64,000 nucleotides of DNA from an uncultured Prevotella sp. (GCA_900316015.1 ONBG01000010.1:1-64000), one strand, 5' to 3'; shown: positions 36,932-45,016, counted from the stretch's first letter. Notes: generated from the letters alone by a model not told the origin. Translations and numbers: made by a program.

Positions 36932-39900
36932 CTACTGATATTCCTCTTCAATCTTTGGGGCATGGTCCTGTCCACTACCATAGCGATGATATTCGAAGGC
37001 AATGCTCTGCTCCTTGAGATAATGGATAAGCTCCACACGTCCTTCCTTGACCGGCACTTCTGTTGCGATAAACCGATTCGTTTCGGCAGCCCGTTTGTAG
37101 AGTGCTTCCGGGATATCCGGTGAGCAGGTACGAATACGCTCGTAGTTGGGCATCGAAGCTATGAAGTCGTCTAAAGTCTCTTTTTTAAGAGTGGCACCCA
37201 CATTCTTGAGATCCTCTTCCAAGCCTTGTCTGTTATCATCCGGCGCAATGCTGACAGTGAGTGGCGTGCCACAGAGGTGAGCAGCCGTTGCTACCATGAG
37301 AGCCATTTCGGTCGTATCACCCTTGAATAGGCGGAGAGCCATTCCCCCTTGCAGTGGCAAATAGCGGAACACATTCTGTTCACCACTACATTGATTCCAA
37401 TCACGCGGATCACGGAACTCCTGTTCCCAAGCCTCGGCATAGCTCTTCCGATAGTCCGTCTTTGAGCCTTTTTTATCCGTGATCACGGTAAACTGCTGGC
37501 AGTAATTGGGACCACCCGCCTTGATACCCGGCCCGAAGGCGGAGAGTTTCATCCCGCCAAAAGGCTGGCGGTTGACGATCGCGCCCGTGATGCCACGGTT
37601 GATATAGAGATTGCCAGCCATGATGGTATCGCGCCAACGCCTGCGTTCGTTCTCATCGAGTGTTTGTATGCCTGAAGTCAAGCCGTAGTCCAATCCGTTC
37701 ACAAGTCGGATGGCCTCATCCAATGTATCAAAAGGAGCCACGGAGAGCATCGGACCGAAAAGCTCAGTACGGAAAGAGAAGTTCTTGGGACTGACACCCA
37801 TCTTCACGGTTGGTGCTAAAATATACTTCTTCTTATCGATGAAACGAGGCGGCACCAACCAAGACTCACCGGGCTCCAATTCGTTCAAGGCTTGGAGCAA
37901 CTTCTCGTTTTGATTGGTAATCATCGGTCCAACGATATTGCCAGCATCCCATACGCCACCCACCTTCAGGCTGGTAGCGCAGTCCTTGAGCTTCTCACGG
38001 AAGTCGGGACGTTCGTACACCGACCGCTCCACCAACAGCAAAGAACAGGCAGAACACTTCTGTCCTGCGTTGCCAAATGCAGAATGGCAAGCACACATAA
38101 TACCATGATCCATGTCGGCAGAAGCCGTGATGATGATGGCATTCTTGCCACCGGTTTCTGCGGATAATGGCGTTTTAGGATTTGCTACGAGGATAGACTG
38201 CGCCGTCTCTGTTCCACCCGTCAGGATGATATGCTTGATTTCAGGTGCCTGGGTCAACTTGGGAAGTGCGTCCTTCTCTGTGATGACCACCTGTAAAGCC
38301 TCTTTAGGCACGCCAGCCTCCCAAAAGGCTTGGGCGAAAAGCCATGCTACCGGGGCAGCCACCGTCGCCGGTTTCAGAATCACCGTGTTGCCTGAAGCCA
38401 GGGCAGCAACGATACCACCACATGGAATCGCGCAAGGGAAGTTCCAAGGAGAGATAACCAGCACCGTGCCTTTGGCGTGGATTTCGATATCCTTCAAGGC
38501 ATAGAATTTCTTCATCGACGTCGTATAGAAACGACAATAGTCAATGCCTTCCGACACTTCCACGTCGCCCTCGACGACGGTCTTTCCCGTGATGGCGCAC
38601 ATGCTACCAATGAGGTCGCCCCGCATGTCACCTAAGCGGTTCGCGGCATCATACATAATCCGGTGCCGCTCCTCAAGAGTTGTCTCGCGCCAATGACCAG
38701 GATCGGCGGCTGCGATCTTGACGATCTCTTCCACTTGCTCGGCATTAGCCCGTGACATCTCACAGATTTTTACCTCTTCTTCCTGGCTACGGTCGAAGTA
38801 TGAATAGCGATTGTCGTTCACCACCGTCTTGTCCCCAATCTGGGTGGGGATGATGGTCGGCTTATCGGTGGCTCTTTTCTTCCATTTCTTAAAGATCTCA
38901 CGTTGCCATTCCTGATTGCATTCCCGATCGAAATCCGTGTCTTGCTCATTCACCATCACCTCCTGTGGGGGTATGGGGACATAAGGCTTGCGTCGATCCT
39001 GGGTACGTGTCGGCGTATGCGAGAGCTGATCCTTGATCGCATAGGCATCCTCAAACTGCTTGCGAAGGAACTCCCAAGTCTCGGTTCCCGGCTTGAGGTT
39101 GAACGAATGGGTCAGGAAGTTGTCAGGAGCTGTATTCTCGTCCATCCTGCGCACGAGGTATGACACGGCATAGAGGAACTGCTTGTCGTGGACAACAGGT
39201 GCATAGAGGATGACATGGTTGCCGAGTTTCTTCTGGGCACGCCAGACATGGTCGGCCATTCCTTCGAGCATCTCAAAGCAGAACGTCTCTTTCGGCGTAT
39301 GGTATTTCTGCGTGAGCAGATAGGCATAAGAAATGGTATAGAGGTTATGCGATGCCATGCCGATGTGCAGATACTGCGAGTTCTCAGGCAGCAAGCCTCG
39401 TTCGATGATATGCAGATAATTGGCATCTACTTCCGTTTTGTTCGGTCTTACCGGCGAAGGCCACCCATGCAGTGATGAGGTAACCGTCTCCATGTCTAAG
39501 TTACAGCCCTTGACAATACGCATCTTGATCGGGGCTCCGCCACGCTGGCAACGTTCCTTAGCGAATGCTAACAGGTCGCTCTGGAAGTCCCATGCGTCGT
39601 AAAGGTAAGCCTGGACGACAATCCCGGCTGAATAATGGAGAAATTCTGGCTTCGACAAGGTAGTTTTGAACACGCGGATAGTCAAGTCGAAATCCTTGTA
39701 TTCTTCCATGTCGAGGTTGACGAACTTAGGATGCCTCTCTCCTTTCTCGTCCACATAAGGATAGTCGATGGCAGTCTGGTACAACGTAGACATGCGCCGC
39801 ACCAATTCCGGGAAAGACTCTTCATAGTTCAAGGCGTGGGTCTGGGCATAGATACCAGATATCTTGACCGAGATATAGTTAATGTCAGGCTGCTTGAGGG

Positions 39901-40408
39901 CATCGATGGTATTCTCATAACGGCGATCCGCCTCCTCGTTTCCGAGCACCACCTCGCCCAACAGGTTAACATTCTGTCCGATGTCCTGGTGGTTACGCTC
40001 AGCTAAGTGCTTGGTCAAGGCCGGGCGGGCGGCATTGAGGATGACACGTGAGGTATCTGAGCGAAGGCGCTTCTTGATAATAGGAATGGCGATTGGATAA
40101 AAATGATAGCCAACGGAATAGTACATTTTAAAGAGCCACCTGTCACGCGCGTTGAGAAACTCAGGGACACCAAACTCACCGATAAGCGTCCTAATGCGCA
40201 GGGCGAGCTTGCGATTGTCTCGGATCTGCGAACTCTCGTCCAGCATCTTGACAAGGAATTTCTTGTCTTCTGGACGCTCTACCATCGTGGCATACATATT
40301 TTGCTCACGACGTTCTTCGGGTGTAATACTCTCTTGGCTGGCAGTATATAACTTCATGAGCCAAGACTCTACTTCCTGGATAGTTACTTTTTCCATCATT
40401 ATGTGCAT
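36932..40408 (-). CDS. putA: Bifunctional proline dehydrogenase / glutamate-semialdehyde dehydrogenase
   Basis: This enzyme oxidises proline to glutamate in two steps. The N-terminal half (about 100-480) is the FAD-dependent proline dehydrogenase barrel (KISGIYAQ, RIVKGCNLDMET, ATHN-like segment GMASHNLYT). The second half (about 540-1060) is an aldehyde dehydrogenase with ISPWNFPCAIP, ILTGGTETA and the catalytic GNAGQKCSACS (Cys785). The N-terminal DNA-binding domain of enteric PutA is missing, so it does not regulate itself that way. Length is 1158. The start could also be 40399 or 40396. It has a terminator and its own promoter. Confidence 0.95.
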   Translation of the reverse strand: MHIMMEKVTIQEVESWLMKLYTASQESITPEERREQNMYATMVERPEDKKFLVKMLDESSQIRDNRKLALRIRTLIGEFGVPEFLNARDRWLFKMYYSVGYHFYPIAIPIIKKRLRSDTSRVILNAARPALTKHLAERNHQDIGQNVNLLGEVVLGNEEADRRYENTIDALKQPDINYISVKISGIYAQTHALNYEESFPELVRRMSTLYQTAIDYPYVDEKGERHPKFVNLDMEEYKDFDLTIRVFKTTLSKPEFLHYSAGIVVQAYLYDAWDFQSDLLAFAKERCQRGGAPIKMRIVKGCNLDMETVTSSLHGWPSPVRPNKTEVDANYLHIIERGLLPENSQYLHIGMASHNLYTISYAYLLTQKYHTPKETFCFEMLEGMADHVWRAQKKLGNHVILYAPVVHDKQFLYAVSYLVRRMDENTAPDNFLTHSFNLKPGTETWEFLRKQFEDAYAIKDQLSHTPTRTQDRRKPYVPIPPQEVMVNEQDTDFDRECNQEWQREIFKKWKKRATDKPTIIPTQIGDKTVVNDNRYSYFDRSQEEEVKICEMSRANAEQVEEIVKIAAADPGHWRETTLEERHRIMYDAANRLGDMRGDLIGSMCAITGKTVVEGDVEVSEGIDYCRFYTTSMKKFYALKDIEIHAKGTVLVISPWNFPCAIPCGGIVAALASGNTVILKPATVAAPVAWLFAQAFWEAGVPKEALQVVITEKDALPKLTQAPEIKHIILTGGTETAQSILVANPKTPLSAETGGKNAIIITASADMDHGIMCACHSAFGNAGQKCSACSLLLVERSVYERPDFREKLKDCATSLKVGGVWDAGNIVGPMITNQNEKLLQALNELEPGESWLVPPRFIDKKKYILAPTVKMGVSPKNFSFRTELFGPMLSVAPFDTLDEAIRLVNGLDYGLTSGIQTLDENERRRWRDTIMAGNLYINRGITGAIVNRQPFGGMKLSAFGPGIKAGGPNYCQQFTVITDKKGSKTDYRKSYAEAWEQEFRDPRDWNQCSGEQNVFRYLPLQGGMALRLFKGDTTEMALMVATAAHLCGTPLTVSIAPDDNRQGLEEDLKNVGATLKKETLDDFIASMPNYERIRTCSPDIPEALYKRAAETNRFIATEVPVKEGRVELIHYLKEQSIAFEYHRYGSGQDHAPKIEEEYQ

Positions 40409-40799
40409 GTTTAATCGTTAGAAATGGGATGAAAACTAAAACTCGTTCGTTGATCGTACATCACATCTCCGTAGGACTAAACATGACAGTTCTATATCGG
40501 TGTAGTTCCGATAAGGCCTGTCTTGTAAAAGTGTCATAAAAGAACCTGTTCATCTCTCTTACTCATTTGGTCCATAACTTACTCGATTGCAAAAATAAAA
40601 GAAAATATCATAAGTTACAAGTAAAACGAAACTTTTTTCTCGAAAAAGTTATCATATTGAACGAATTGACAAAAATATCATTCCATTATGAGAAAATTCG
40701 CGGATCTTCGTGGACCTTCATTAGTCATGAGAGATGCGTCCTCTTGACAACCAGCAGGAGTCACTTGTCACAAAGGAATCTTTTTTCTTCTTTCCAGCA

Positions 40800-40887
40800 G
40801 GTCATCTCCTGGCTCGCAACAGGTTATCTACCGTCTCTTAAAAGATGATCTTTCGGCTTGTGAAAGGTTATCTCCCGCGATTCGACT
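40800..40887 (+). repeat. Second degenerate 22-nt-period array
   Basis: Units begin GGTCATCT, GGTTATCT, GATGATCT and GGTTATCT at 40800, 40822, 40844 and 40866, exactly 22 nt apart. The first unit shares 19 of 22 positions with a unit of the array at 14243-14264. More degenerate copies (GGAGTCAC, GGAATCTT) precede it without exact spacing. Confidence 0.7.
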
Positions 40888-41005
40888 GAAACGTTCTGAT
40901 GACAGTTTCAGGAGAATCTCCAAATTTCACTTTTATATTTCGAGGGGTTATCGCAGTGATGCGATGCCCTTTTTTCAATTCTTGCATAGAGGGAGGATCA
41001 TTCTA

Positions 41006-41028
41006 CGCACGATGCGTGGGAGACTTTT
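41006..41028 (+). repeat. Left copy of a 23-nt direct repeat flanking hicAB
   Basis: It begins CGCACGATGCGTGGGAG and matches the right copy at 41921 in 21 of 23 positions, 915 bp apart. The core ACGCACGATGCGT can fold on itself. Confidence 0.6.
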
Positions 41029-41095
41029 CGCGTTTACTTGAAATGTTAAACCATAGGGATAGTAGTAAAATAGTTACTGATTTATTTGCGTAATC

Positions 41096-41111
41096 GTAGT
41101 AATATTACTAC
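41096..41111 (+). promoter_or_regulatory. Perfect palindrome overlapping the hicA promoter
   Basis: GTAGTAATATTACTAC is a perfect 16-nt palindrome. Its right edge merges into TACCTTTA, one base from the -7 consensus, about 30 nt before the hicA ATG. A looser AGTAGTAA and TTACT pair lies at 41061-41077. HicB proteins with a helix-turn-helix usually bind such sites, so this is a candidate operator. Confidence 0.6.
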
Positions 41112-41142
41112 CTTTACAGTGTTGGGATTAAACAAGTGTTCT

Positions 41143-41339
41143 ATGAAAGTAGTAAAAGTAAGCAAGATTATTCATGATCTTGAAAGGCCGGTTGGCGTAT
41201 AGACCGAATGAGGGGCTCACATCGTGAGTATGTTCATCCCACGAAGAAAGGCACTGTAACGGTCAACGGCAAGAAAAGCGACGATGTTTGCGGATTTCTT
41301 CTTAAAAGCATCGAGCAACAATCGGGAATGAAGTTCTGA
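41143..41339 (+). pseudogene. hicA: HicA toxin, frameshifted
   Basis: HicA is a small double-stranded-RNA-binding-fold mRNA interferase. The first 15 codons read MKVVKVSKIIHDLER. After 41187 one base is missing, and the true frame continues one step over as GWRIDRMRGSHREYVHPTKK (the catalytic His lies in GSHREYVHP) to FLLKSIEQQSGMKF, stop at 41337. As read, translation ends at 41200. The whole domain is otherwise undamaged, so the shift is recent, or a sequencing error. Confidence 0.85.
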
Positions 41340-41344
41340 GGGAT

Positions 41345-41430
41345 GGGGCTATAGCCCCTCTCTTCCCTTCACACTACGGAAAGACACTTGTCAAGTTCAG
41401 CAAGGGTGGCGGTGAAGCGCCATCCCTTTT
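41345..41430 (+). promoter_or_regulatory. Two hairpins between hicA and hicB
   Basis: GGGGCTATAGCCCC at 41345-41358 is a perfect palindrome. GGGTGGCG at 41404 pairs with CGCCATCCC at 41418 (one bulge), 24 nt before the hicB ATG. They could set the ratio of toxin to antitoxin message, but no T run follows either. Confidence 0.4.
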
Positions 41431-41453
41431 CAAACGAAATATAACTCAGAAAT

Positions 41454-41861
41454 ATGGAAAAGGTAATAATGAAAGCAGCTCGCACGGACAACGGCTATTG
41501 CTGCTCGTGCGACATCATTCCCGGATGGGTGGTCGCCTACACGGGTGACATCGACGGGTTTAAGGACTACGTGCAAGAGAGTGTGGACTTCTGGCTGGAG
41601 GGACGCCGGGAAAAGGGTGAGGATTATCCCAAGGTGTTTGACGGAGATTACGAACTGGTGTACGACTTCGACATTGCCACACTGCTCGACTACTACCGAG
41701 GTGTTTTCTCTTTCTCGGCTTTGCAGACCATCACGGGCATCAACCAGAAGCAGTTGGCTCATTACGCCAGTGGGGTGTCTTCGCCTCGCCCTAAACAGGC
41801 TGAGAAAATAAAGATGGGACTTCGGAAACTCGCCAAAGACATAGAGATGGTTACGGTTTGA
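41454..41861 (+). CDS. hicB: HicB antitoxin with helix-turn-helix
   Basis: The N-terminal half (about 1-80) is the partly RNase H-like HicB fold with DNGYCCSCDIIPGWVVAYTG and the FKDYVQESVDFWLEG segment. The C-terminal part (about 85-135) is a helix-turn-helix (ALQTITGINQKQLAHYASG, RPKQAEKIKMGLRKL) that would bind the promoter palindrome. Length is 135. It is intact while its toxin partner is frameshifted. The gap of 114 nt to hicA is larger than in most hicAB loci. Confidence 0.9.
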   Translation: MEKVIMKAARTDNGYCCSCDIIPGWVVAYTGDIDGFKDYVQESVDFWLEGRREKGEDYPKVFDGDYELVYDFDIATLLDYYRGVFSFSALQTITGINQKQLAHYASGVSSPRPKQAEKIKMGLRKLAKDIEMVTV

Positions 41862-41910
41862 ATTCAACAACCGCCGGATTGATGCCGGCCACTACAATAT
41901 AGAACACTTG

Positions 41911-41945
41911 GAGCCTCTTGCGCGCGATGCGTGGGAGGCTTTTTC
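41911..41945 (+). terminator. Terminator after hicB
   Basis: AGCCTC pairs with GAGGCT, followed by TTTTT. The distal half is also the right copy of the 23-nt direct repeat. Confidence 0.7.
41921..41943 (+). repeat. Right copy of the 23-nt direct repeat flanking hicAB
   Basis: It begins CGCGCGATGCGTGGGAG and differs from the left copy (41006) in two positions. It overlaps the hicB terminator, so a shared terminator type is an alternative to an insertion scar. Confidence 0.6.
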
Positions 41946-41955
41946 TGTCATCTGT

Positions 41956-41986
41956 TTTGTAGTCTCGGAAAGAATGATTAACTTTG
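41956..41986 (+). promoter_or_regulatory. Orphan promoter between hicB and the 30-codon frame
   Basis: TTTG, 19 nt, TAACTTTG, a perfect consensus promoter pointing right. No recognised gene follows within 500 nt, apart from the small frame at 42077. Confidence 0.65.
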
Positions 41987-42076
41987 CCATCGTAATCGGA
42001 GATATTTTTTAAACACATACATTTATAACACTTCAAGGGTCAGGGTCTGTGAAGATTTTGACCTATTAAGAACACC

Positions 42077-42169
42077 ATGGACAGTCTGAAGAGAGATACT
42101 CCATCGGACTTCAAGAAGGCTATGATAGAGCTCTACCAGACCCAGAATGAGATTCGGGAGAAATATTAA
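42077..42169 (+). CDS. Short frame of 30 codons, unidentified
   Basis: It reads MDSLKRDTPSDFKKAMIELY and ends QNEIREKY. The pattern is helical and charged. It lies 85 nt after a perfect promoter, but has no clear ribosome site and may be the remnant of a longer gene. Confidence 0.3.
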   Translation: MDSLKRDTPSDFKKAMIELYQTQNEIREKY

Positions 42170-42363
42170 TAGGGATAATGGAAGAAAGGAATCAGCGCAA
42201 CAGAAGCTAAGAGACAAACTATTACCGTTATGTGCTCCTGCATAGCTGTTAAAGTGCTGGCGTTATGCACCCATTTCATAAGGTTCTGAGCTATGATGAG
42301 AAACACCATAGCCGCCACAGCGTAAGTGCTGGCAAAAGCAAGGATATTGGCAATGGTCTCCAT
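42166..42363 (-). CDS. Small two-helix membrane protein, function unknown
   Basis: From the ATG at 42363 the 65-residue product has hydrophobic helices at about 5-27 (IANILAFASTYAVAAMVFLI) and 44-60, with a short polar loop. The longer frame to 42423 adds a polar N-terminus that looks unlikely. No family is recognised. Confidence 0.5.
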   Translation of the reverse strand: METIANILAFASTYAVAAMVFLIIAQNLMKWVHNASTLTAMQEHITVIVCLLASVALIPFFHYPY

Positions 42364-42537
42364 ACGATATAGCGTTTCTTCTCGTGCAAATATAGGCAAT
42401 TTTCGATATAATTTGAGAGTCACTTCGTGTTATTTTTTACACGCTATGTGAAAATAATTGCAGAAAAGTTTGGAGGATGTTAGGGAAAAAACTATCTATG
42501 CAAAAGAATTATCCCCCCCCTTAGATGAAAAAGGCTA

Positions 42538-42576
42538 AGGCTTGCCACTTCTTTTACGAGGGGTGGCTTATTTTTT
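42538..42576 (+). terminator. Hairpin and T run just before the NYN gene
   Basis: GCCAC (42544) and GTGGC (42563) form a stem inside a larger imperfect one, followed by ATTTTTT, 5 nt before the ATG at 42582. A run of eight C lies at 42513-42520. It resembles an attenuator. Confidence 0.45.
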
Positions 42577-42581
42577 ATATC

Positions 42582-43225
42582 ATGTCTAAACAAAGGGTAA
42601 TAGTCTACGTTGATGGTTTTAACTTCTACTACGGTCTTAAGGATGACTCCAAGTGGAAACGTTATTATTGGCTTGATGTCGTTGGTATATTCGAGAAGTT
42701 CATGCGACCAGACCAAGAACTCATCGCTGTTAAATATTTCTCCGCATGTCTTGACGACCCTGAGCAGAACTCACGTCAATACGCCTTTTTCCAAGCCAAC
42801 AAGGAAAATCCCAAATTTCAACAGATTTTAGGGAAATATCTGAAGAAAGAAATTACATTCTTTAATTGTGGCAACATCATCCACACCCACGAGGAGAAAG
42901 AGACTGACGTGCGTATTGCTACTCAAATAGTTGCCGATGCATATCAAAAGAACTGTGAAATTTCAATTATTGTCTCGGCAGACAGCGACATGATTCCGGC
43001 TATTGAACTTGCCAAACAAGCCGGACAACGTGTATTCATCTATTTCCCACCAAACCATTATTCCAGCAACCTCGCAGCCATGGCCAATGGAAAGCCTGTT
43101 CTGCTGTAAAGTACGAAACACGTTTCAAGCAGTGCCTTTTCCCTGAAACTGTACATCTGAAAGCAGCTAACTATGATTTGCAGATTCCTCCCAAGTGGAA
43201 GGAACTACAAGCATACCATCCGTAA
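42582..43225 (+). pseudogene. NYN-domain (LabA-like PIN nuclease) protein, frameshifted near the C-terminus
   Basis: The NYN fold is a predicted RNase of the PIN type. VIVYVDGFNFYYGL holds the first catalytic Asp, KETDVRIATQIVADA the second, and IIVSADSDMIPAIELAKQAG the third pair. The frame stops at 43107 after GKPVLL. One step over, the same protein goes on as SAVKYETRFKQCLFPE and ends IPPKWKELQAYHP at 43223, as usual for this type. So the last 38 residues are lost through a 1-base insertion (or 2-base deletion) near 43096. The nuclease core is complete and might still be active. Confidence 0.8.
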
Positions 43226-43376
43226 AATTCTCTCATGAAAAGTTGTGAAATTCAAAGAAGAAAGAGAGGCTTATATGTGCGCTATCCAGAACATCCGAAA
43301 TATATTGGTACGTGTTGTAAGCGTTTTCCGCTCTGCATCCCGTATAAATTCCTTTGATGGGTGGGTAAACAATCCC

Positions 43377-43640
43377 CCTGTTCCTTACCTCTTACCGTTT
43401 GTCTCATCTCGAACGGTTCTCGAACGGTTCTCGAACGATCATGGCTGTTGAATTCTAAAAATCGAAGATGATATGATTGCATTCATACAAGGCATTTCGC
43501 TCATTATTTCGGTTTTCCTGCTGCTTTTCGTAGTAGGCGTAGGTCGTAACTTGGCTAACATAATCCTTTTTCTTTGGTGTTGTACCATGTTCACTCCTAT
43601 TCTTGGAATCCCCTTATACAAGTTCCTAGTCAAGCGGTAA
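43377..43640 (+). repeat. Duplicated block, copy 1
   Basis: The block from TTCCTTACCT through the microprotein gene recurs at 45889-46141 with high identity. It contains an 11-bp tandem repeat (CGAACGGTTCT) at 43410 and 43421 plus a partial third copy; the other block has one full copy plus a partial. Confidence 0.7.
43473..43640 (+). CDS. Two-helix membrane microprotein, copy 1
   Basis: This 55-residue protein has helix 1 at about 8-22 (ISLIISVFLLLFVV), a VGVGRN turn, helix 2 at about 27-39 and a C-terminal FTPILGIPLYKFLVKR. Two further copies lie at 44769 and 45965. All three keep IQGIS, VGRN, FTPI, G-P-LY and a basic end, while the DNA has drifted, which points to selection on the protein. 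The family is not recognised. Confidence 0.65.
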   Translation: MIAFIQGISLIISVFLLLFVVGVGRNLANIILFLWCCTMFTPILGIPLYKFLVKR

Positions 43641-43710
43641 GGACAAAATACAGTATTGGCTCAGTAGAAAGACCGGCTGAAAGGATTTTGGTAAAATGCA
43701 TGCGAATTTG

Positions 43711-43742
43711 TTTGCATGGTACAAATTAATTTCTTAAATTTG
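43711..43742 (+). promoter_or_regulatory. Duplicated promoter, copy 1
   Basis: TTTG, 20 nt, TAAATTTG. The 80 nt around it (43680-43767) recur at 45806-45888. Confidence 0.6.
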
Positions 43743-43752
43743 CGGTAGATAA

Positions 43753-43986
43753 ATGACAGGCTATGATTATATTCCTGAGCTTGATAATAAGTTTGATCCT
43801 GATGCCATTGGTTGTCAAGGACAAGCATTGGCTCGTGAGAGGATTGTATCTTATACTCTGTATTCTCTTGACTCCAATCATAGGCATTCCCTTGTTCGAG
43901 ATATTCGACAGGATGTAGTCCTGTCCTTTTTCAATCCATTGCGTGTCGTTATATTTGCATCAACAAATATAGCGACACGTTTTTTT
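43753..43986 (+). other. Unidentified open frame leading into the coiled-coil gene
   Basis: An ATG at 43753, 10 nt after the promoter element, opens MTGYDYIPELDNKFDPDAIG and runs without a stop into the coiled-coil frame at 43987. The segment has no recognisable domain and its 3' part is the promoter hairpin, so it is probably not translated as one protein. Confidence 0.35.
43942..43986 (+). promoter_or_regulatory. Promoter-embedded hairpin with T run directly before an ATG
   Basis: CGTGTCGTTATATTTG pairs with CAAATATAGCGACACG (16 bp, one G-U), loop CATCAA, then seven T and the ATG at 43987. The left arm contains TATATTTG, a -7 promoter match. So the same bases could be a promoter with an operator-like palindrome or a transcription stop. 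Confidence 0.6.
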
Positions 43987-44700
43987 ATGGCAAACGGCAA
44001 ACACATATCCCAGGACGAACTCCAGTTTATCGTCGATGTTGAGTCAAGCAAGGCTCAACAGAAAATTCACAAGTTCGAGAAGGAGGGTTCCAAGCTTCGC
44101 TCTGAAAACAAACAAAGGCTGAACCAGATGATTCAACTCGAAGCCCAAGGCAAGGAAAACACAAGCGGTTATAAAGCCTTGCAGAAAGAGTACAAGGACA
44201 CTGGAAATAAAATCCGTGACTTGACGACAAAAATTGGTGAGCAAACCAGCAAGCTGAAGGTAAATTATTTTACAATGAATCAGCTTAAAAAGCAAGCCAA
44301 GCAATTGCAAAAGGACCTTGACAACACCGTCAAGTCTTTGCACCCCGAAGAATACGCCAATCTTGAGCAGAGGTTGAAGGCAGTACAGAAGCGGATGACA
44401 GAACTTAAAAGCGATGCCAAGTCTTACAAGGTGATGATGTAAGGAACTACATTTTCGGCACTGGCTTTGTGAAGATGGCAGAACTTGCTGGCAGCAAGAT
44501 GAAGGAATTAAAGGACAGGATGTTCGAGTTCGTCTCTGAGGGCGTAGAGATGACTGAGCAGGTCGACGGCATTTCTCATGCCTTCAACCAACTCGACCAG
44601 CATCAAAAAAATCCTTGAAAACCTGCGAAAGTCTACCAAGGTAATCGTCAACGACATGGAACTGATGAAAGCTGCCGTGCAGGTCAAGGACTTTCTATAA
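43987..44700 (+). pseudogene. Phage tail tape-measure-like protein, N-terminal part, broken
   Basis: The first 151 codons form one frame: GKHISQDELQFIVDVESSKA, then a charged coiled coil with MIQLEAQGKENTSGYKALQ and YANLEQRLKAVQKRMTEL. This fits the N-terminal region of tape-measure proteins of Bacteroidales phages. The frame stops at 44440. A shifted frame continues NYIFGTGFVKMAELAGSKMK to about 44600, and a third ends VQVKDFL at 44700. The membrane-spanning and C-terminal parts of a tape measure are missing. Confidence 0.6.
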
Positions 44701-44768
44701 AACAGTTGATAGAAATTTGCAATTGTGGAAAACTATATTTAATTTTGCAGAAACAATGAATCGTTATT

Positions 44769-44939
44769 ATGGGACTGATAGAATTGATACAAGGAATTTC
44801 GGCAGTAATATCTATAATATTACTAATATTCTTGGATGTAGGAAGAAACCCGGTAAACTGGGTGGTGTTTCTTTTCCTGTGCACATTCTTCACTCCGATT
44901 ATAGGCTTACCGCTTTATAACCTGATAATGAAGCATTAA
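44769..44939 (+). CDS. Two-helix membrane microprotein, copy 2
   Basis: This 56-residue product keeps ELIQGISAVISIILLIFLDV, GRN, FFTPIIGLPLYN and a basic end (IMKH) of the microprotein family at 43473. Its DNA is much more diverged than between copies 1 and 3, yet the frame is open. It lies 35 nt before the second promoter-like hairpin. Confidence 0.65.
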   Translation: MGLIELIQGISAVISIILLIFLDVGRNPVNWVVFLFLCTFFTPIIGLPLYNLIMKH

Positions 44940-44971
44940 AAGGTACATTGGTGTCCTTTTCCATTTAGCTA

Positions 44972-45016
44972 CGTATCGCTATATTTGTATTCGTAATATA
45001 GCAACACGCATTTTTT
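44972..45016 (+). promoter_or_regulatory. Promoter-embedded hairpin, second copy
   Basis: CGTATCGCTATATT pairs with AATATAGCAACACG (12 of 14), again holding TATATTTG, followed by ATTTTTT and the ATG at 45017. A GTCCTTTT and CCATT context upstream is shared with the copy at 43942. Confidence 0.55.

Larger units (their letters stand above)
40409..41142. other. Left part of the accessory island, no intact gene
   Basis: About 730 nt without a supported coding frame. On the minus strand TATTTTTG at 40590-40597 could be the putA promoter (with CTTG 20 nt further up), giving a leader of about 180 nt. The 22-nt repeat array, a 23-nt direct repeat and the hicA operator lie to its right and are listed separately. 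Confidence 0.5.

Noticed and set aside
43245-43451. 68-residue frame before microprotein copy 1
   Set aside because: It runs through the 11-bp tandem repeat and has no counterpart in the second block.
44769-44939. Microprotein copies as toxin genes of a known type I system
   Set aside because: No antisense RNA promoter or other feature of a known type I family could be shown; left as unknown.
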